Below, piece after piece: positions 18,128-26,243 of a DNA stretch of 64,000 nucleotides. The position numbers and the translations under genes were made by a program. A model generated the notes under the pieces. It worked only from the letters and a program-made list of their open reading frames with translations. It ran no database searches and had not been told where the DNA came from. Origin of the DNA: Nocardia jiangxiensis NBRC 101359. Its GTDB lineage: Bacteria > Actinomycetota > Actinomycetes > Mycobacteriales > Mycobacteriaceae. The DNA lies in assembly GCF_000308615.1 (NCBI RefSeq), contig NZ_BAGB01000013.1:186001-250000 (forward strand), in the 5' to 3' direction. Each line of letters begins with the position of its first letter. The first letter of the stretch is position 1.

Positions 18128-19774
18128 GTGAAAGCTTCTCCCGTCCGGTGGGATCCTCGCGATTCGCGCCCGCCGCGTGACGAGAACGGCCGCGGCGCAG
18201 GGCGCTCGGGGCCAGAGGACAATCTGTTCCTGTCGCTGAGTCCGGATCGGGCTCGGGTACTGCTCATCGTCGCCGCCCGGGCGACCAGTTACACGATCGT
18301 GGTGATCGTGGCGCTGGTCCTGGTGACGTTGTTCGCCGCGGGTAGCGCGATGACCGGAGCCTCGGGTGCGATCGCCGCGGGTTGGCTTGCGGTACACCAG
18401 GTTCCGCTGGTGATCGGCCGGACGACGCTGAGTCTGCTGCCGCTGGTCCCGACCGGCCTGGTGCTGTGGCTGACCACCCGCGACTGTGCTCGCGCGGTGG
18501 AACCCGAATCCTCCCGCGCGGACCTGGGCTGGATCCTGGGTGCGGCGCTGGCGGGACCACTGCTGGTGACCGCGGTCTGTCTCGCGGTGGCCGAGGATGC
18601 GGCATCCGTGGTCGCGCTGCAGCCGCCGCAGGCCCTGGCCGCTTTCGCCTGGGTGGGCGGGTTGCATCTGGTTGCGGCCCTGGTCGGCCTGGCCGTACGG
18701 CCCAATCCGTTGCGCGACCGGGTGATCGCGCGAATTCCGCTGTGGGTCGAGTCCGCGACCCGGATCGCGGTGCGCGCGGTGTGGCGGCTGCTGCTGTGCG
18801 CGGCGGTGCTCACCGTGCTGTCCTTCCTGCTGCACTGGTCCCGGATCGGGGAGACCTACCGCGCGTCGGGGAACTTCGGCGGTGTGGTCGGGCTGTCGCT
18901 GCTGTCGCTGGCCTATCTGCCGAATACGGTGATCGGCGCGACGGGGCTGCTGGTCGGCGCGCAGGTGCACATCGGCGTCGGCGGGCTGAGCGTGTTCTCG
19001 GTCTCGGGTGCGCCGGTTCCCGCACTGCCCATCCTGGCCGCGGTGCCGACCGGCCCGGCGGCCGGATGGTGGCCGATCGTGTTGGCCGTGCCCGCCGCGG
19101 TGGGTGTGCTGACCGGGCGGGATTGCGCGCGCGGCACCTACGATCAGCCGCTGCGGCCGTGGGCGACATTGACCGCGGCGGGGGTCGGCGCGGTGATCCT
19201 GGGTGTGCTCGGCGGGATCGCCGGCGGTGAGGTGGGTTCGTTCGGTGAGATCGGGACGGGCATATTCCTCTTCGGCGGTGTGAGTTTCGCCTGGCTGGCG
19301 GTCGCCGGATATCTCGGCCTGATCGGTTCGCGCTGGTTTCTGGCCATCCCCGCCGCCGAACTCGTCGACGAGCACGAATACGTGCATGCGGGATATGCCG
19401 ACGAGGATTATCGCGACGACGAATACGACCAGGAGTACACCGAAGACGGCAATTCCGACGACGCCTATTACGAGCGGGACGGTGCCGAATCCGGCGGATA
19501 CGAACTCGACCGTGGTCGTGACGACCGGGATTACGACGACCGCGGCTACGACGGCCGAGGTCACGACGGCCAGGGGTACGACGAGAGCGGCTACCACGAC
19601 CTCGACTACGACCACTACGCCCGGTACGGCGGTCCGCACGCGGTCGAGGAGATCGATGGTGAGGTAGTCGAGGAGCAGGCAGCGCTCGAACCGGCCGTCG
19701 ATCCGGACGACATTCTGGACGCCGAGGTGGTGGAGACGGACCTGCCGGAAGGTCGCCGGTGGGACGGTAGCTAG
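18128..19774 (+). CDS. DUF6350 polytopic membrane protein with acidic Asp/Tyr-rich tail (Rv0955-like)
   Basis: The GTG at 18128 follows GGGAGAG and gives 548 residues; an ATG-less extension upstream is possible. After about 45 polar residues come roughly nine hydrophobic segments (residues 60-415), for example SYTIVVIVALVLVTLFAAG and AVILGVLGGIAGG. The last 130 residues are a disordered cytosolic tail rich in Asp, Glu, Gly and Tyr with repeated DYDDRGYDGRG-like units. It lies between the DUF5336 gene and purN, as Rv0955 does in M. tuberculosis. The function is unknown; the charged tail suggests protein contacts. Confidence 0.88.
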   Translation: MKASPVRWDPRDSRPPRDENGRGAGRSGPEDNLFLSLSPDRARVLLIVAARATSYTIVVIVALVLVTLFAAGSAMTGASGAIAAGWLAVHQVPLVIGRTTLSLLPLVPTGLVLWLTTRDCARAVEPESSRADLGWILGAALAGPLLVTAVCLAVAEDAASVVALQPPQALAAFAWVGGLHLVAALVGLAVRPNPLRDRVIARIPLWVESATRIAVRAVWRLLLCAAVLTVLSFLLHWSRIGETYRASGNFGGVVGLSLLSLAYLPNTVIGATGLLVGAQVHIGVGGLSVFSVSGAPVPALPILAAVPTGPAAGWWPIVLAVPAAVGVLTGRDCARGTYDQPLRPWATLTAAGVGAVILGVLGGIAGGEVGSFGEIGTGIFLFGGVSFAWLAVAGYLGLIGSRWFLAIPAAELVDEHEYVHAGYADEDYRDDEYDQEYTEDGNSDDAYYERDGAESGGYELDRGRDDRDYDDRGYDGRGHDGQGYDESGYHDLDYDHYARYGGPHAVEEIDGEVVEEQAALEPAVDPDDILDAEVVETDLPEGRRWDGS

Positions 19775-19861
19775 GCTCTACAGCGGCGGTCCTCGCATCC
19801 GCCGCAAATCCTGCAGTCTCGACGCACAGGGAGTAGAGCGCTGACGACTCCGCCCGCCCAG

Positions 19862-20497
19862 TTGGTGCCCGCGGCCGTGCCCGCGACCGTCGTCGTGCTC
19901 GCCTCGGGGACCGGATCGCTGCTGCGTTCGCTGATCGAGGCCGCCGCGGAACCCGGTTATCCCGCTCGCGTGGCCGCCGTCGGCGTCGACCGGGCTTGTG
20001 CCGCAACCGATCACGCGGACGCCGCCGGAATTCCGCATTTCCGCGTCGCGCTGGGGGATTACTCCGATCGTGGGTCCTGGGATGCGGCGCTGACCGAGGC
20101 GGTCGTTGCGCACGCACCCGATCTGGTGGTGTCGGCCGGTTTCATGAAGATCCTGGGCCCGACCTTCCTGGCCCGTTTCGGCGGCCGCATCATCAACACC
20201 CATCCCGCGTTGCTGCCCTCGTTTCCGGGCGCGCACGGCGTGCGCGACGCGCTCGCCTACGGGGTGCGGGTGACCGGGTCGACCGTGCATCTGGTCGATG
20301 CGGGCGTCGACACCGGGCCGATCCTCGCGCAGGAGGCGGTCGCAGTGCTGCCCGAGGACGACGAGGACTCCCTGCACGAGCGGATCAAGGTCGTCGAACG
20401 GCGGTTGCTGGCGCAAGTCGTCGCCGCTGTCGCGACGCGAGGCATTGTCTCCGATGGACGAAAGGCAGTTATCCCAGATGAGCGAGTACTCCGGTGA
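19862..20497 (+). CDS. purN: phosphoribosylglycinamide formyltransferase
   Basis: Transfers a formyl group from 10-formyl-THF to GAR in purine synthesis. The substrate loop [14 protein letters not shown], the folate-binding [21 protein letters not shown] (catalytic Asn and His) and [16 protein letters not shown] (catalytic Asp) are intact; about 211 residues is normal. The start is unclear: TTG 19862 and GTG 19865 have no ribosome site. An in-frame CTG at 19841 lies 8 bases after AGGGAG and would add seven residues. The stop codon overlaps the purH start (GTGA), so the two are translationally coupled. Confidence 0.97.
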   Translation: MVPAAVPATVVVLASGTGSLLRSLIEAAAEPGYPARVAAVGVDRACAATDHADAAGIPHFRVALGDYSDRGSWDAALTEAVVAHAPDLVVSAGFMKILGPTFLARFGGRIINTHPALLPSFPGAHGVRDALAYGVRVTGSTVHLVDAGVDTGPILAQEAVAVLPEDDEDSLHERIKVVERRLLAQVVAAVATRGIVSDGRKAVIPDERVLR

Positions 20498-22122
20498 GTG
20501 AACGCAGCGAACGACCCGCGAATGAGGCCGAGCGCAGGCCGATCACCCGGGCGCTGGTGAGCGTCTACGACAAGACCGGACTCGTCGAGTTGGCCAGTGG
20601 GCTGCATGCGGCCGGCGTGGAGCTGGTGTCGACCGGTTCGACCGCGGCGCGGATCGCCGACGCGGGCGTCCCGGTGACGAAGGTCGAGGATCTGACCGGC
20701 TTCCCGGAGACGCTGGACGGCCGGGTCAAGACGCTGCATCCGCGGGTGCACGCGGGGATCCTGGCCGACCTGCGCAAGCAGGAGCATGCCGATCAGCTGG
20801 TCGAGCTCGGTGTGGAGGCGTTCGGTCTGGTGGTGGTGAACCTGTACCCGTTCACGCAGACCGTGGCCAGTGGCGCGAGTCCGGACGAGTGCGTGGAGCA
20901 GATCGATATCGGCGGTCCGTCGATGGTGCGTGCCGCGGCGAAGAACCATCCGTCGGTGGGCGTGGTGGTGAACGTCGCCGACTACGACCGCGTACTCGAT
21001 GCGGTGCGTTCGGGCGGATTCACCCTTGCCGAGCGAACCGAGCTGGCGGCCAAGGCATTTCAGCACACCGCGAGCTATGACGTCGCGGTGGCCAGCTGGA
21101 TGACGAATGTGCTGACCGCGGACCAGGATTCGGCGACACAGGAGTCGGTCGAGTCGGATTCGGTTGCCGCGGTGCGGTTCCCGGCCTGGCTGGGTGCGAG
21201 CTGGACCCGCGAGTCGGTGCTGCGTTACGGGGAGAATCCGCATCAGGCCGCCGCGCTGTACACCGATGCGGCCGGTGCGCCGGGTCTGGCGCAGGCGAAG
21301 CAGTTGCACGGCAAGGAGATGTCGTACAACAACTACACCGACGCCGATGCGGCGTGGCGGGCCGCGTGGGATCACACCGCGCCCGCCGTGGCGGTGGTCA
21401 AGCATGCCAATCCGTGCGGTATCGCGGTCGGTGAGGACATCGCGTCGGCGCATCGCAAGGCGCACGCCTGCGATCCGGTGAGCGCGTTCGGCGGGGTGAT
21501 CGCGGCCAATCGCGAGGTGACCGTCGAGATGGCCGAGCAGGTCGCGGAGATCTTCACCGAGGTGATCGTCGCGCCGGGCTATGCCGATGGTGCGGTGGAA
21601 GTGTTGCAGCGCAAGAAGAATGTGCGCATCCTGATCGCCGAGCCGCCCGTGCGCGGCGGTGTGGAATTGCGGCCGATCAGCGGCGGGGCGCTGTTGCAGC
21701 AGCGCGATATCGTCGATGCCGAGGGTGACGATCCGGCCAACTGGACCCTGGCCTCCGGCGAGGCCGCCGACGCGGCCACCCTGGCCGACCTCGAATTCGC
21801 CTGGCGCGCCTGCCGTGCGGTGAAGTCGAATGCGATCCTGCTGGCCCACGACGGCGCCTCGGTGGGCGTCGGCATGGGGCAGGTCAACCGGGTCGACGCG
21901 GTCCACCTCGCGGTCCTGCGCGCTGACGATCGTGCCAAGGGCTCGGTAGCCGCCTCGGACGCCTACTTCCCCTTCCCCGACGGCCCGCAGCAGCTCATCG
22001 CCGCAGGCGTGAAAGCCATTGTGCAACCGGGCGGTTCGGTCCGCGACCAGCTGACCATCGACGCCTGCCGCGAAGCCGGCGTCACGATGTACCTCACCGG
22101 CGCCCGCCACTTCGCACACTGA
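20494..22122 (+). CDS. purH: bifunctional AICAR transformylase/IMP cyclohydrolase
   Basis: Catalyses the last two steps of IMP synthesis. Residues 1-200 form the cyclohydrolase domain ([39 protein letters not shown]). The rest is the AICAR transformylase domain, with [11 protein letters not shown] carrying the catalytic Lys303-His304 pair and the C-terminal [11 protein letters not shown]. The 542-residue length is typical. The GTG start overlaps purN by four bases. Two hairpins follow the gene. Confidence 0.99.
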   Translation: MSERSERPANEAERRPITRALVSVYDKTGLVELASGLHAAGVELVSTGSTAARIADAGVPVTKVEDLTGFPETLDGRVKTLHPRVHAGILADLRKQEHADQLVELGVEAFGLVVVNLYPFTQTVASGASPDECVEQIDIGGPSMVRAAAKNHPSVGVVVNVADYDRVLDAVRSGGFTLAERTELAAKAFQHTASYDVAVASWMTNVLTADQDSATQESVESDSVAAVRFPAWLGASWTRESVLRYGENPHQAAALYTDAAGAPGLAQAKQLHGKEMSYNNYTDADAAWRAAWDHTAPAVAVVKHANPCGIAVGEDIASAHRKAHACDPVSAFGGVIAANREVTVEMAEQVAEIFTEVIVAPGYADGAVEVLQRKKNVRILIAEPPVRGGVELRPISGGALLQQRDIVDAEGDDPANWTLASGEAADAATLADLEFAWRACRAVKSNAILLAHDGASVGVGMGQVNRVDAVHLAVLRADDRAKGSVAASDAYFPFPDGPQQLIAAGVKAIVQPGGSVRDQLTIDACREAGVTMYLTGARHFAH

Positions 22123-22129
22123 GCGAACT

Positions 22130-22157
22130 CCGGCCCGGGGACGAGACCCCGGGCCGG
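22130..22157 (+). terminator. hairpin after purH
   Basis: CCGGCCCGGGG (22130-22140) and CCCCGGGCCGG (22147-22157) form a perfect 11-bp stem with a 6-base loop, 8 bases after the purH stop codon. Confidence 0.8.
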
Positions 22158-22363
22158 TGAAGCGGGAAACCTGAACGGACACAGCCGACTCCGCGGCCGC
22201 GGTGATTCGACAGTGATGAGCCGCCAACTCCGAAGATCCCCCAGGTTCGCTCACCCGGAAAACGCCAATTCCAAGGCCCGTGTGCCTGGTTGATTCCACC
22301 CCGGCGCAGCAGCCCTATTCGAGGTCACCCAGGCCCGTTCACCCTGGGTAACGCCAACACCGA

Positions 22364-22454
22364 GGTTCGCGGCCCGTCTCGCGACACGGGGCCGAGCGGC
22401 GAGACTCAGGGGGCCGCGAACACGCCGGAGCGAAGCGAAGGCCAGAAAATACAG
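22364..22454 (-). repeat. palindromic interspersed element, copy 2 (compact form, inverted)
   Basis: This copy is in the opposite orientation to the others. Read on the minus strand it begins CTGTATTTTCTGGCC and ends CCGCGAACC. The outer stem GTTCGCGGCCC with GGGCCGCGAAC is perfect. The apical part present in the long form is missing, so the inner stem is reduced to GTCTCGC with GCGAGAC around a short loop. Flanking similarity to copy 1 extends leftward to about 22318. It lies between two terminators downstream of purH. Confidence 0.85.
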
Positions 22455-22456
22455 AC

Positions 22457-22500
22457 CACCCCTGCGCGGGGCTGCGGTTCCCGCGCAGGGGTGCTCTTTT
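22457..22500. terminator. strong rho-independent-type terminator
   Basis: CACCCCTGCGCGGG (22457-22470) and CCCGCGCAGGGGTG (22480-22493) form a perfect 14-bp stem with a 9-base loop, followed on the plus strand by CTCTTTT. On the minus strand the stem is followed by GTCTGTATTTTC from copy 2 of the element, so it could work both ways. It is more than 300 bases past purH, which already has a hairpin, so it may end another transcript. Confidence 0.8.
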
Positions 22501-22797
22501 CATCCAGGCACCGGGCCGTGTACATCCCGGCTCCCGGGTTTCGTCATCCCGGCGGACGCCGGGAATCGGTCTGGGGTTCCCCTTGTGTCGGACGGGAATT
22601 CGGAGTAGCTCGACGGATGCGTCGCGAGGGGGAAGTGCGTGACATGAGTGCTCTGTGGGTGTTGGACGGCCTGGAGTTTCTCTACGTAACGCTTATGTCA
22701 CGCAACGTATCACTTCCGAAGTATTGGCGCTTCAGATAATCCTGCTATAACTGCTGGTAAGAATGTTTTGTGATCGACGTCACAGTAGCTGGCGAAT
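22501..22797. other. gene-poor convergent gap with inverted repeats and a Crp-like site
   Basis: Both flanking genes end here, so no annotated gene needs a promoter in this gap. Yet it has a perfect Crp palindrome (22769-22784), a TATAAC-like segment near 22746, and a 10-bp inverted repeat TGCGTGACAT (22636-22645) with ATGTCACGCA (22695-22704). A 31-codon frame (MSALWVLDGLEFLYVTLMSR at its start) opens at 22645 but has no known relative. A small RNA or small gene is possible. Confidence 0.4.
22769..22784. promoter_or_regulatory. Crp/GlxR-like binding site in a convergent gap
   Basis: TGTGATCGACGTCACA has perfect TGTGA and TCACA half-sites. It lies 14 bases from the stop codon end of the lipoprotein gene, where no known promoter is expected. 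The target, if any, would be an unannotated transcript running left toward the terminator at 22457-22500. Confidence 0.5.
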
Positions 22798-23259
22798 TTA
22801 TTGTGCGCTGAGCACTTTTCGGTTGCCGAGGGGTTGCTTCAGTTGGACGTCGAGGGTGCCGAATACCGCGATCATGGTGCACATGCGGCCCTGTGCCTCC
22901 GGCAGGCGACCTGAGCGCAGGGCGATGGTGACGGTGCCCGAGGTCTCGGTGGTGGTGACGTCGACGCCGAAGCAGTCCGGCGATCCGATCTGGAAGTTCA
23001 CCGCGATCCGGTCGGCGGCCAGCGGGCTCCAGCTGTCGAAGGTCATCGCGTGCGCGTCGACGATGGCGGGATTCGCGGTGAACGTGCGTCCCGGATCGGG
23101 GGTGGCCTGTTCGGTCGGGGTGTTCGGCCCCGAAGATGTGCTCGTGGTCGTATCTGCCTGTGTGCCACCGTTGTTCGCCTGTCCACAACCGGCCGCCAGC
23201 AGCGCCAGCAGGGTTGCGGCGGCCGCGCCGACGCGGCGCGGTCCCGAATTCGCCTTCAT
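22798..23259 (-). CDS. putative lipoprotein, unknown function
   Basis: The ATG at 23259 (MKANSGPRRVG) gives 153 residues; a longer frame to 23316 is less likely. The N-terminus has positive residues, a hydrophobic stretch (AAAATLLALLAAGCGQ) and the lipobox LAAGC, so lipidation at the Cys is predicted. A Thr/Ser-rich linker follows (residues 29-55). The remaining 100 residues are a compact domain with two cysteines (SPDCFGVD and GRMCTMIAVFG). I do not recognise the family; it is on the outer face of the membrane. Its direction is the same as the ribosomal genes downstream in the coordinate sense, but a 114-base gap separates them. Confidence 0.85.
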   Translation of the reverse strand: MKANSGPRRVGAAAATLLALLAAGCGQANNGGTQADTTTSTSSGPNTPTEQATPDPGRTFTANPAIVDAHAMTFDSWSPLAADRIAVNFQIGSPDCFGVDVTTTETSGTVTIALRSGRLPEAQGRMCTMIAVFGTLDVQLKQPLGNRKVLSAQ

Positions 23260-23373
23260 GCGCCACACCCTAGTGGGCGATGCCGCCGAGCCCGTGGTGC
23301 GCACGGCGCGGCGCAACGCGAAGAGAGCCTCGGCACACGCCGGGGATCTCTTCGCGTCTGGCCGAGTGGGCGG

Positions 23374-23628
23374 TCAGCGACTGGTGAACGGCAACAGGGC
23401 CATCTCGCGGGCATTCTTCACCGCGATGGCGACCTGACGCTGTTGCTGCGGGGTCAGGCCGGTGACCCGGCGGCTGCGGATCTTGCCGCGGTCGGAGATG
23501 AACGTGCGCAGCAGGTTCACATCCTTGTAGTCGACCACCTCGACGCCCGCGGCGATCAGGGGGTTCTTCTTCGGGCGCCGCGCCTGCTCGGCCCGGACCT
23601 TCTTGGACGGTGCTCGTTTGACTGCCAT
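23374..23628 (-). CDS. rpsR2: 30S ribosomal protein S18, zinc-independent paralogue
   Basis: The 84-residue protein has the S18 core [22 protein letters not shown] and [20 protein letters not shown]. No CxxC zinc ribbon is present, which marks the C-minus paralogue made under zinc limitation in mycobacteria. It is the last gene of the leftward operon that starts at the Zur boxes, 63 bases after rpsN2. It would replace the zinc-containing S18 in ribosomes when zinc is scarce. Confidence 0.96.
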   Translation of the reverse strand: MAVKRAPSKKVRAEQARRPKKNPLIAAGVEVVDYKDVNLLRTFISDRGKIRSRRVTGLTPQQQRQVAIAVKNAREMALLPFTSR

Positions 23629-23691
23629 ATCAGTACCCTCTCTCGGCGTGAGCTCTGGGCCCTATGTGGTTACGCAAGCTGCTGGGTTGGT

Positions 23692-24102
23692 CTACCAACT
23701 CGATTTGTGCACACCAGGCAGTTCCCCTCGATGGGCCAGCTCGCGCACACGCACTCGGGAAAGGCCGAACTTCCGCAGATACCCACGTGGGCGGCCATCC
23801 GTAGCATCCCGATTGCGCAATCGTACCGGACTGGCATCGCGCGGAAGCCGCTGTAGCGCTGTGTACATGGCCTCCGCTTCGCTGCGGCGCGTTCGCGGCC
23901 CCTGAGTCTCACCGATGGGCCCCGTGTCGGGCACTCGTTCCTCGCACCCGCCACGCGTCCCATCGGCGAGACGGCCGCGAACCGGTGCTTCGGCAGCGGC
24001 AGCGCGGCGGGCGGCCTCCTTCAGTTCGGCGCGCCGCTCGGCATTGCGGGCGACGACCGCGGCGCGCTGGGAGTTCCGGGCGATCTTGGACTTCTTGGCC
24101 AT
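23692..24102 (-). CDS. rpsN2: 30S ribosomal protein S14 (zinc-independent) carrying an in-frame repeat insertion
   Basis: The N-terminal [28 protein letters not shown] and the C-terminal block [22 protein letters not shown] to [16 protein letters not shown] are normal S14 of the long, Cys-less type (about 101 residues). Here the protein has 136 residues. Residues about 42-81 have no counterpart in S14 and are encoded exactly by the palindromic repeat at 23859-23983, read in frame with no stop. The insert adds one Cys (residue 53) and many Arg and Glu. It falls in the variable loop between the N-terminal helix and the LPRD motif, where S14 proteins differ in length, so the protein may still work. 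Start and stop overlap rpmG2 (TAATG). Zur control is expected. A decayed gene is possible, but the frame is open and the C-terminus well conserved. Confidence 0.93.
   Translation of the reverse strand: MAKKSKIARNSQRAAVVARNAERRAELKEAARRAAAAEAPVRGRLADGTRGGCEERVPDTGPIGETQGPRTRRSEAEAMYTALQRLPRDASPVRLRNRDATDGRPRGYLRKFGLSRVRVRELAHRGELPGVHKSSW
23859..23983 (+). repeat. palindromic interspersed element, copy 3, inside rpsN2
   Basis: Begins CTGTGTACATGGCCTCCGC and ends CCGCGAACC on the plus strand, opposite to the gene. Outer stem: GTTCGCGGCC (23891-23900) with GGCCGCGAAC. Inner stem: GTCTCACCGATGGG (23906-23919) with CCCATCGGCGAGAC (23959-23972). Relative to copy 1 two base pairs of the inner stem are swapped on both sides, and one base is lost from each side of the outer stem. 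In the phase entered by S14, copy 1 would reach a TGA; copy 3 avoids it. Confidence 0.9.
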
Positions 24103-24266
24103 TACCTGTCCTCCCGGAAGTCGACGTGCTTGCGCAGGATCGGATCGTATTTACGCAGCACCATCCGGTCCGGATCGTTGCGGCGGTTCTTGCGGGTGAT
24201 GTAGGTGTAGCCCGTGCCCCCGGTGGAGCGCAGTTTGATCTTCAGGCGAATCTCGTTGCGGGCCAT
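24102..24266 (-). CDS. rpmG2: 50S ribosomal protein L33, zinc-independent paralogue
   Basis: The 54-residue protein [20 protein letters not shown]... with [15 protein letters not shown] and [14 protein letters not shown] is a complete L33. The CxxC pairs of zinc-binding L33 are absent (STGGTGY and YDPILRKH instead), so it is the C-minus form. Its stop overlaps the rpsN2 start (TAATG) and its start overlaps the rpmB2 stop (TGATG), a tightly coupled operon. Confidence 0.96.
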   Translation of the reverse strand: MARNEIRLKIKLRSTGGTGYTYITRKNRRNDPDRMVLRKYDPILRKHVDFREDR

Positions 24267-24502
24267 CAGATCCGGACCCCCTCGCGGCGCAGCCGCGCGA
24301 CGACCGATTCGATGCCCTCGCGATCGATGGTCTTGATGCCCTTCGCCGAGACGGTCAGCGTGACGCGCCGGCCTTCGCTGGGCAGGTAGTAGGTCTTGCG
24401 CTGGATGTTGGGGTTCCAGCGGCGGTTGGTGCGCTTGTGCGAATGCGAGACAGCCTTGCCGAATCCGGGCCGGCGCCCGGTGACCTGGCAGTGTGCCGAC
24501 AC
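24266..24502 (-). CDS. rpmB2: 50S ribosomal protein L28, zinc-independent paralogue
   Basis: The GTG at 24502 is preceded by AGGAGG at 6-base spacing, giving 78 residues that begin [20 protein letters not shown], as in mycobacterial RpmB2. Only one Cys remains, so no zinc site. It is the first gene of the leftward C-minus operon; its promoter lies next to Zur box 1. Confidence 0.96.
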   Translation of the reverse strand: MSAHCQVTGRRPGFGKAVSHSHKRTNRRWNPNIQRKTYYLPSEGRRVTLTVSAKGIKTIDREGIESVVARLRREGVRI

Positions 24503-24519
24503 GGTGATCCTCCTGAATA

Positions 24520-24534
24520 TGAAAATCATTTTCG
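24520..24534. promoter_or_regulatory. Zur box 1 (rpmB2 operon side)
   Basis: TGAAAATCATTTTCG is a near-perfect match to the palindromic Zur box of mycobacteria. It lies 18 bases upstream of the rpmB2 GTG and overlaps the Shine-Dalgarno-proximal leader. Zur with zinc would repress the leftward operon. Confidence 0.88.
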
Positions 24535-24574
24535 ACATTGGACGTCGAACACTGTAGCGTGGGCGGCCTGTAAA

Positions 24575-24589
24575 TGAAAATCATTGTCG
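24575..24589. promoter_or_regulatory. Zur box 2 (mrf operon side)
   Basis: TGAAAATCATTGTCG repeats box 1 with one change, 55 bases away, and lies 14 bases upstream of the GTG of the Mrf-like gene. The two boxes explain coordinated zinc control of the divergent operons. Confidence 0.88.
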
Positions 24590-24602
24590 AAAGGGGGTTC
24601 CG

Positions 24603-25958
24603 GTGGCCGCACCTCCCGAGCGCCGCACACCCGTGGTGTTACTGGCCGACGCGTCCAACGAAGCCGAACCGGGCGGATCCGTGGGAGCGGGTCTGGCCCG
24701 CACCGCCCGCGCGATGCTCGATACGCCCGGCACGGTGGTCATCCGCCACGACCTGACCGCCCTGCACGAGGGCATCGTGCACCGGACGGTGTGGTACGGC
24801 ACTCCGATCGGGCACGATGTCGCGAATCCCGCCGTGGATCACCACGCCGTGACGTCCGTGCACGAACTCGCGCACGGCTGCGTCTCGTGCACGCTGCGTG
24901 CCGATCTGCTGCCGCTGCTGTGCCTGCTGGCCGCTCGGGATTCGGTGCGGCGCATCGTGATCGCACTGGATCCCGCCTTCGAGGCCGAGGCGGTGTGTCA
25001 TGCCATCGAGCACGTTCCGGTGGTCGGAGTCGCCGGTCGGGTGGACGGGGCTGCCGGGCGCAGCGTGCGGATCGAGGCCGTGGTCACCGGTCTGGACGCG
25101 CGGACCTGGGTGTCCGACGCCATCGGTGCGGAGACCCTCGCCGAACGCGGTCTCGGCCCCGAAGACGAGCGCACGGTGGCTCAGGTCGCGGTGGGGCAGG
25201 TCGAATTCGCCGATGCCGTCCTGGTTTTCGGCGGACAGGCGGTGGCCGGCGCGGATCGCGCGCGCCTGACCGCGATCCTGGATCGGCTGATCCCGCAGGC
25301 CCCGATCGATTGGGCGCACGGTTCGGTGATCGAGGAGCAGGCGCGGATCGATCGTCTGCTCGCCTGCCTTCCGGCCGATTCGCGGCGCGGCCGGATCTTC
25401 GGGGCGCATGCGCCGCTGTTGCGCGGCCGACCCCCGCTGCACACCGAATTCGGGGTCACCCTGGTCGAATTCGCCGCCGGACGCCCGTTCCATCCGGCCC
25501 GGCTGCACGACGCGCTGGACGTGCTGTTCGAGGGTGTGGTCACCGCGCGGGGCCGAGTGTGGCTGGCCACTCGGCCCGAGGAGGTGGTGTGGCTGGAATC
25601 CGCGGGCGGCGGCCTGCGGGTCGGCAGCGCGGGCCCGTGGCTGGCCGTACTGCCGCCCGAGCAGGCCGCGGCGGCCGATCCGGACCGCCGCGCCCTGGCC
25701 GCGATGCGCTGGGACGAGCACTTCGGCGATCGCGACATCTCGTTGACCGTCCTGGTCTGTGATGCCGATCCGGACGAGATCCGGCACGCGCTGCACTGGG
25801 CCCTGGTCGACGATGCGGAATTCCATCTGGTGCGCACCGCGCCCGAGGTCGTCGCGCAGTGGGACGACCCGTTCGGCGACTGGCATGAAGACCCTTGTGA
25901 GACAACCGAATCCACCGTGACGCCGCAGGGCGCCCAGGACAGGAAGGCAGATCGGTGA
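24603..25958 (+). CDS. mrf: COG0523/CobW-family protein, probable Mrf (ribosome hibernation recruitment factor) homologue
   Basis: The 451-residue protein sits beside the Zur boxes and precedes L31 and L32. It keeps the COG0523 CxxC-type metal motif [13 protein letters not shown] (about residue 95) and a C-terminal CobW_C-like domain ([16 protein letters not shown], about 285-300). The usual Walker A P-loop near the N-terminus is degenerate ([16 protein letters not shown]), so GTP binding is doubtful. In mycobacteria the gene in this place is Mrf, which recruits the MPY hibernation factor to zinc-depleted ribosomes. The GTG start follows AAGGGGG. Its last bases overlap the rpmE2 start (GTGA). 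A zinc chaperone role is the alternative. Confidence 0.8.
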   Translation: MAAPPERRTPVVLLADASNEAEPGGSVGAGLARTARAMLDTPGTVVIRHDLTALHEGIVHRTVWYGTPIGHDVANPAVDHHAVTSVHELAHGCVSCTLRADLLPLLCLLAARDSVRRIVIALDPAFEAEAVCHAIEHVPVVGVAGRVDGAAGRSVRIEAVVTGLDARTWVSDAIGAETLAERGLGPEDERTVAQVAVGQVEFADAVLVFGGQAVAGADRARLTAILDRLIPQAPIDWAHGSVIEEQARIDRLLACLPADSRRGRIFGAHAPLLRGRPPLHTEFGVTLVEFAAGRPFHPARLHDALDVLFEGVVTARGRVWLATRPEEVVWLESAGGGLRVGSAGPWLAVLPPEQAAAADPDRRALAAMRWDEHFGDRDISLTVLVCDADPDEIRHALHWALVDDAEFHLVRTAPEVVAQWDDPFGDWHEDPCETTESTVTPQGAQDRKADR

Positions 25959-26242
25959 AGGCAGGTATCCACCCGGACTATCATCCGGTGATCTTCGAGG
26001 ACGTGAGCACCGGCAAACGATTCCTCACCCGATCCACCGCCACGAGTGTGCGCACGGCGGAGTGGACCGACGGCAACAGCTATCCGCTGATCACCGTCGA
26101 GGTCAGCGCCGATTCCCATCCGTTCTGGACCGGTGCGCATCGCGTCCTGGACACTGCAGGGCGGGTGGAGAAGTTCGAGCGCAAGTACGGTCGGCGCACG
26201 CCGGGCCGCCGGGGCGGCGAGCAGAAGGGTGCGGTGAGCTGA
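25955..26242 (+). CDS. rpmE2: 50S ribosomal protein L31 type B (zinc-independent)
   Basis: The 95-residue protein [20 protein letters not shown] with [13 protein letters not shown] and [23 protein letters not shown] is the type B form, lacking the CxxC zinc site. It is translationally coupled to mrf by a GTGA overlap and followed after one base by rpmF2. A basic C-terminal tail ([16 protein letters not shown]) extends beyond the usual end. Confidence 0.97.
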   Translation: MKAGIHPDYHPVIFEDVSTGKRFLTRSTATSVRTAEWTDGNSYPLITVEVSADSHPFWTGAHRVLDTAGRVEKFERKYGRRTPGRRGGEQKGAVS

Positions 26243-26243
26243 G

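Noticed and set aside
17732..19639. 635-codon frame antisense to the DUF6350 gene
   Set aside because: Low-complexity Arg/Gln/His translation; an artefact of a GC-rich coding strand.
20257..22299. 680-codon frame antisense to purH
   Set aside because: No recognisable domains and fully overlapped by a certain gene.
23692..24102. Frameshifted or pseudogene S14
   Set aside because: The extra segment is in frame, matches a repeat element and both S14 halves are conserved, so an insertion in an intact frame is the better reading.
24102..24584. 160-codon frame covering rpmB2 and rpmG2
   Set aside because: The upstream part is out of frame with L28; only the last 54 codons, L33, are real.
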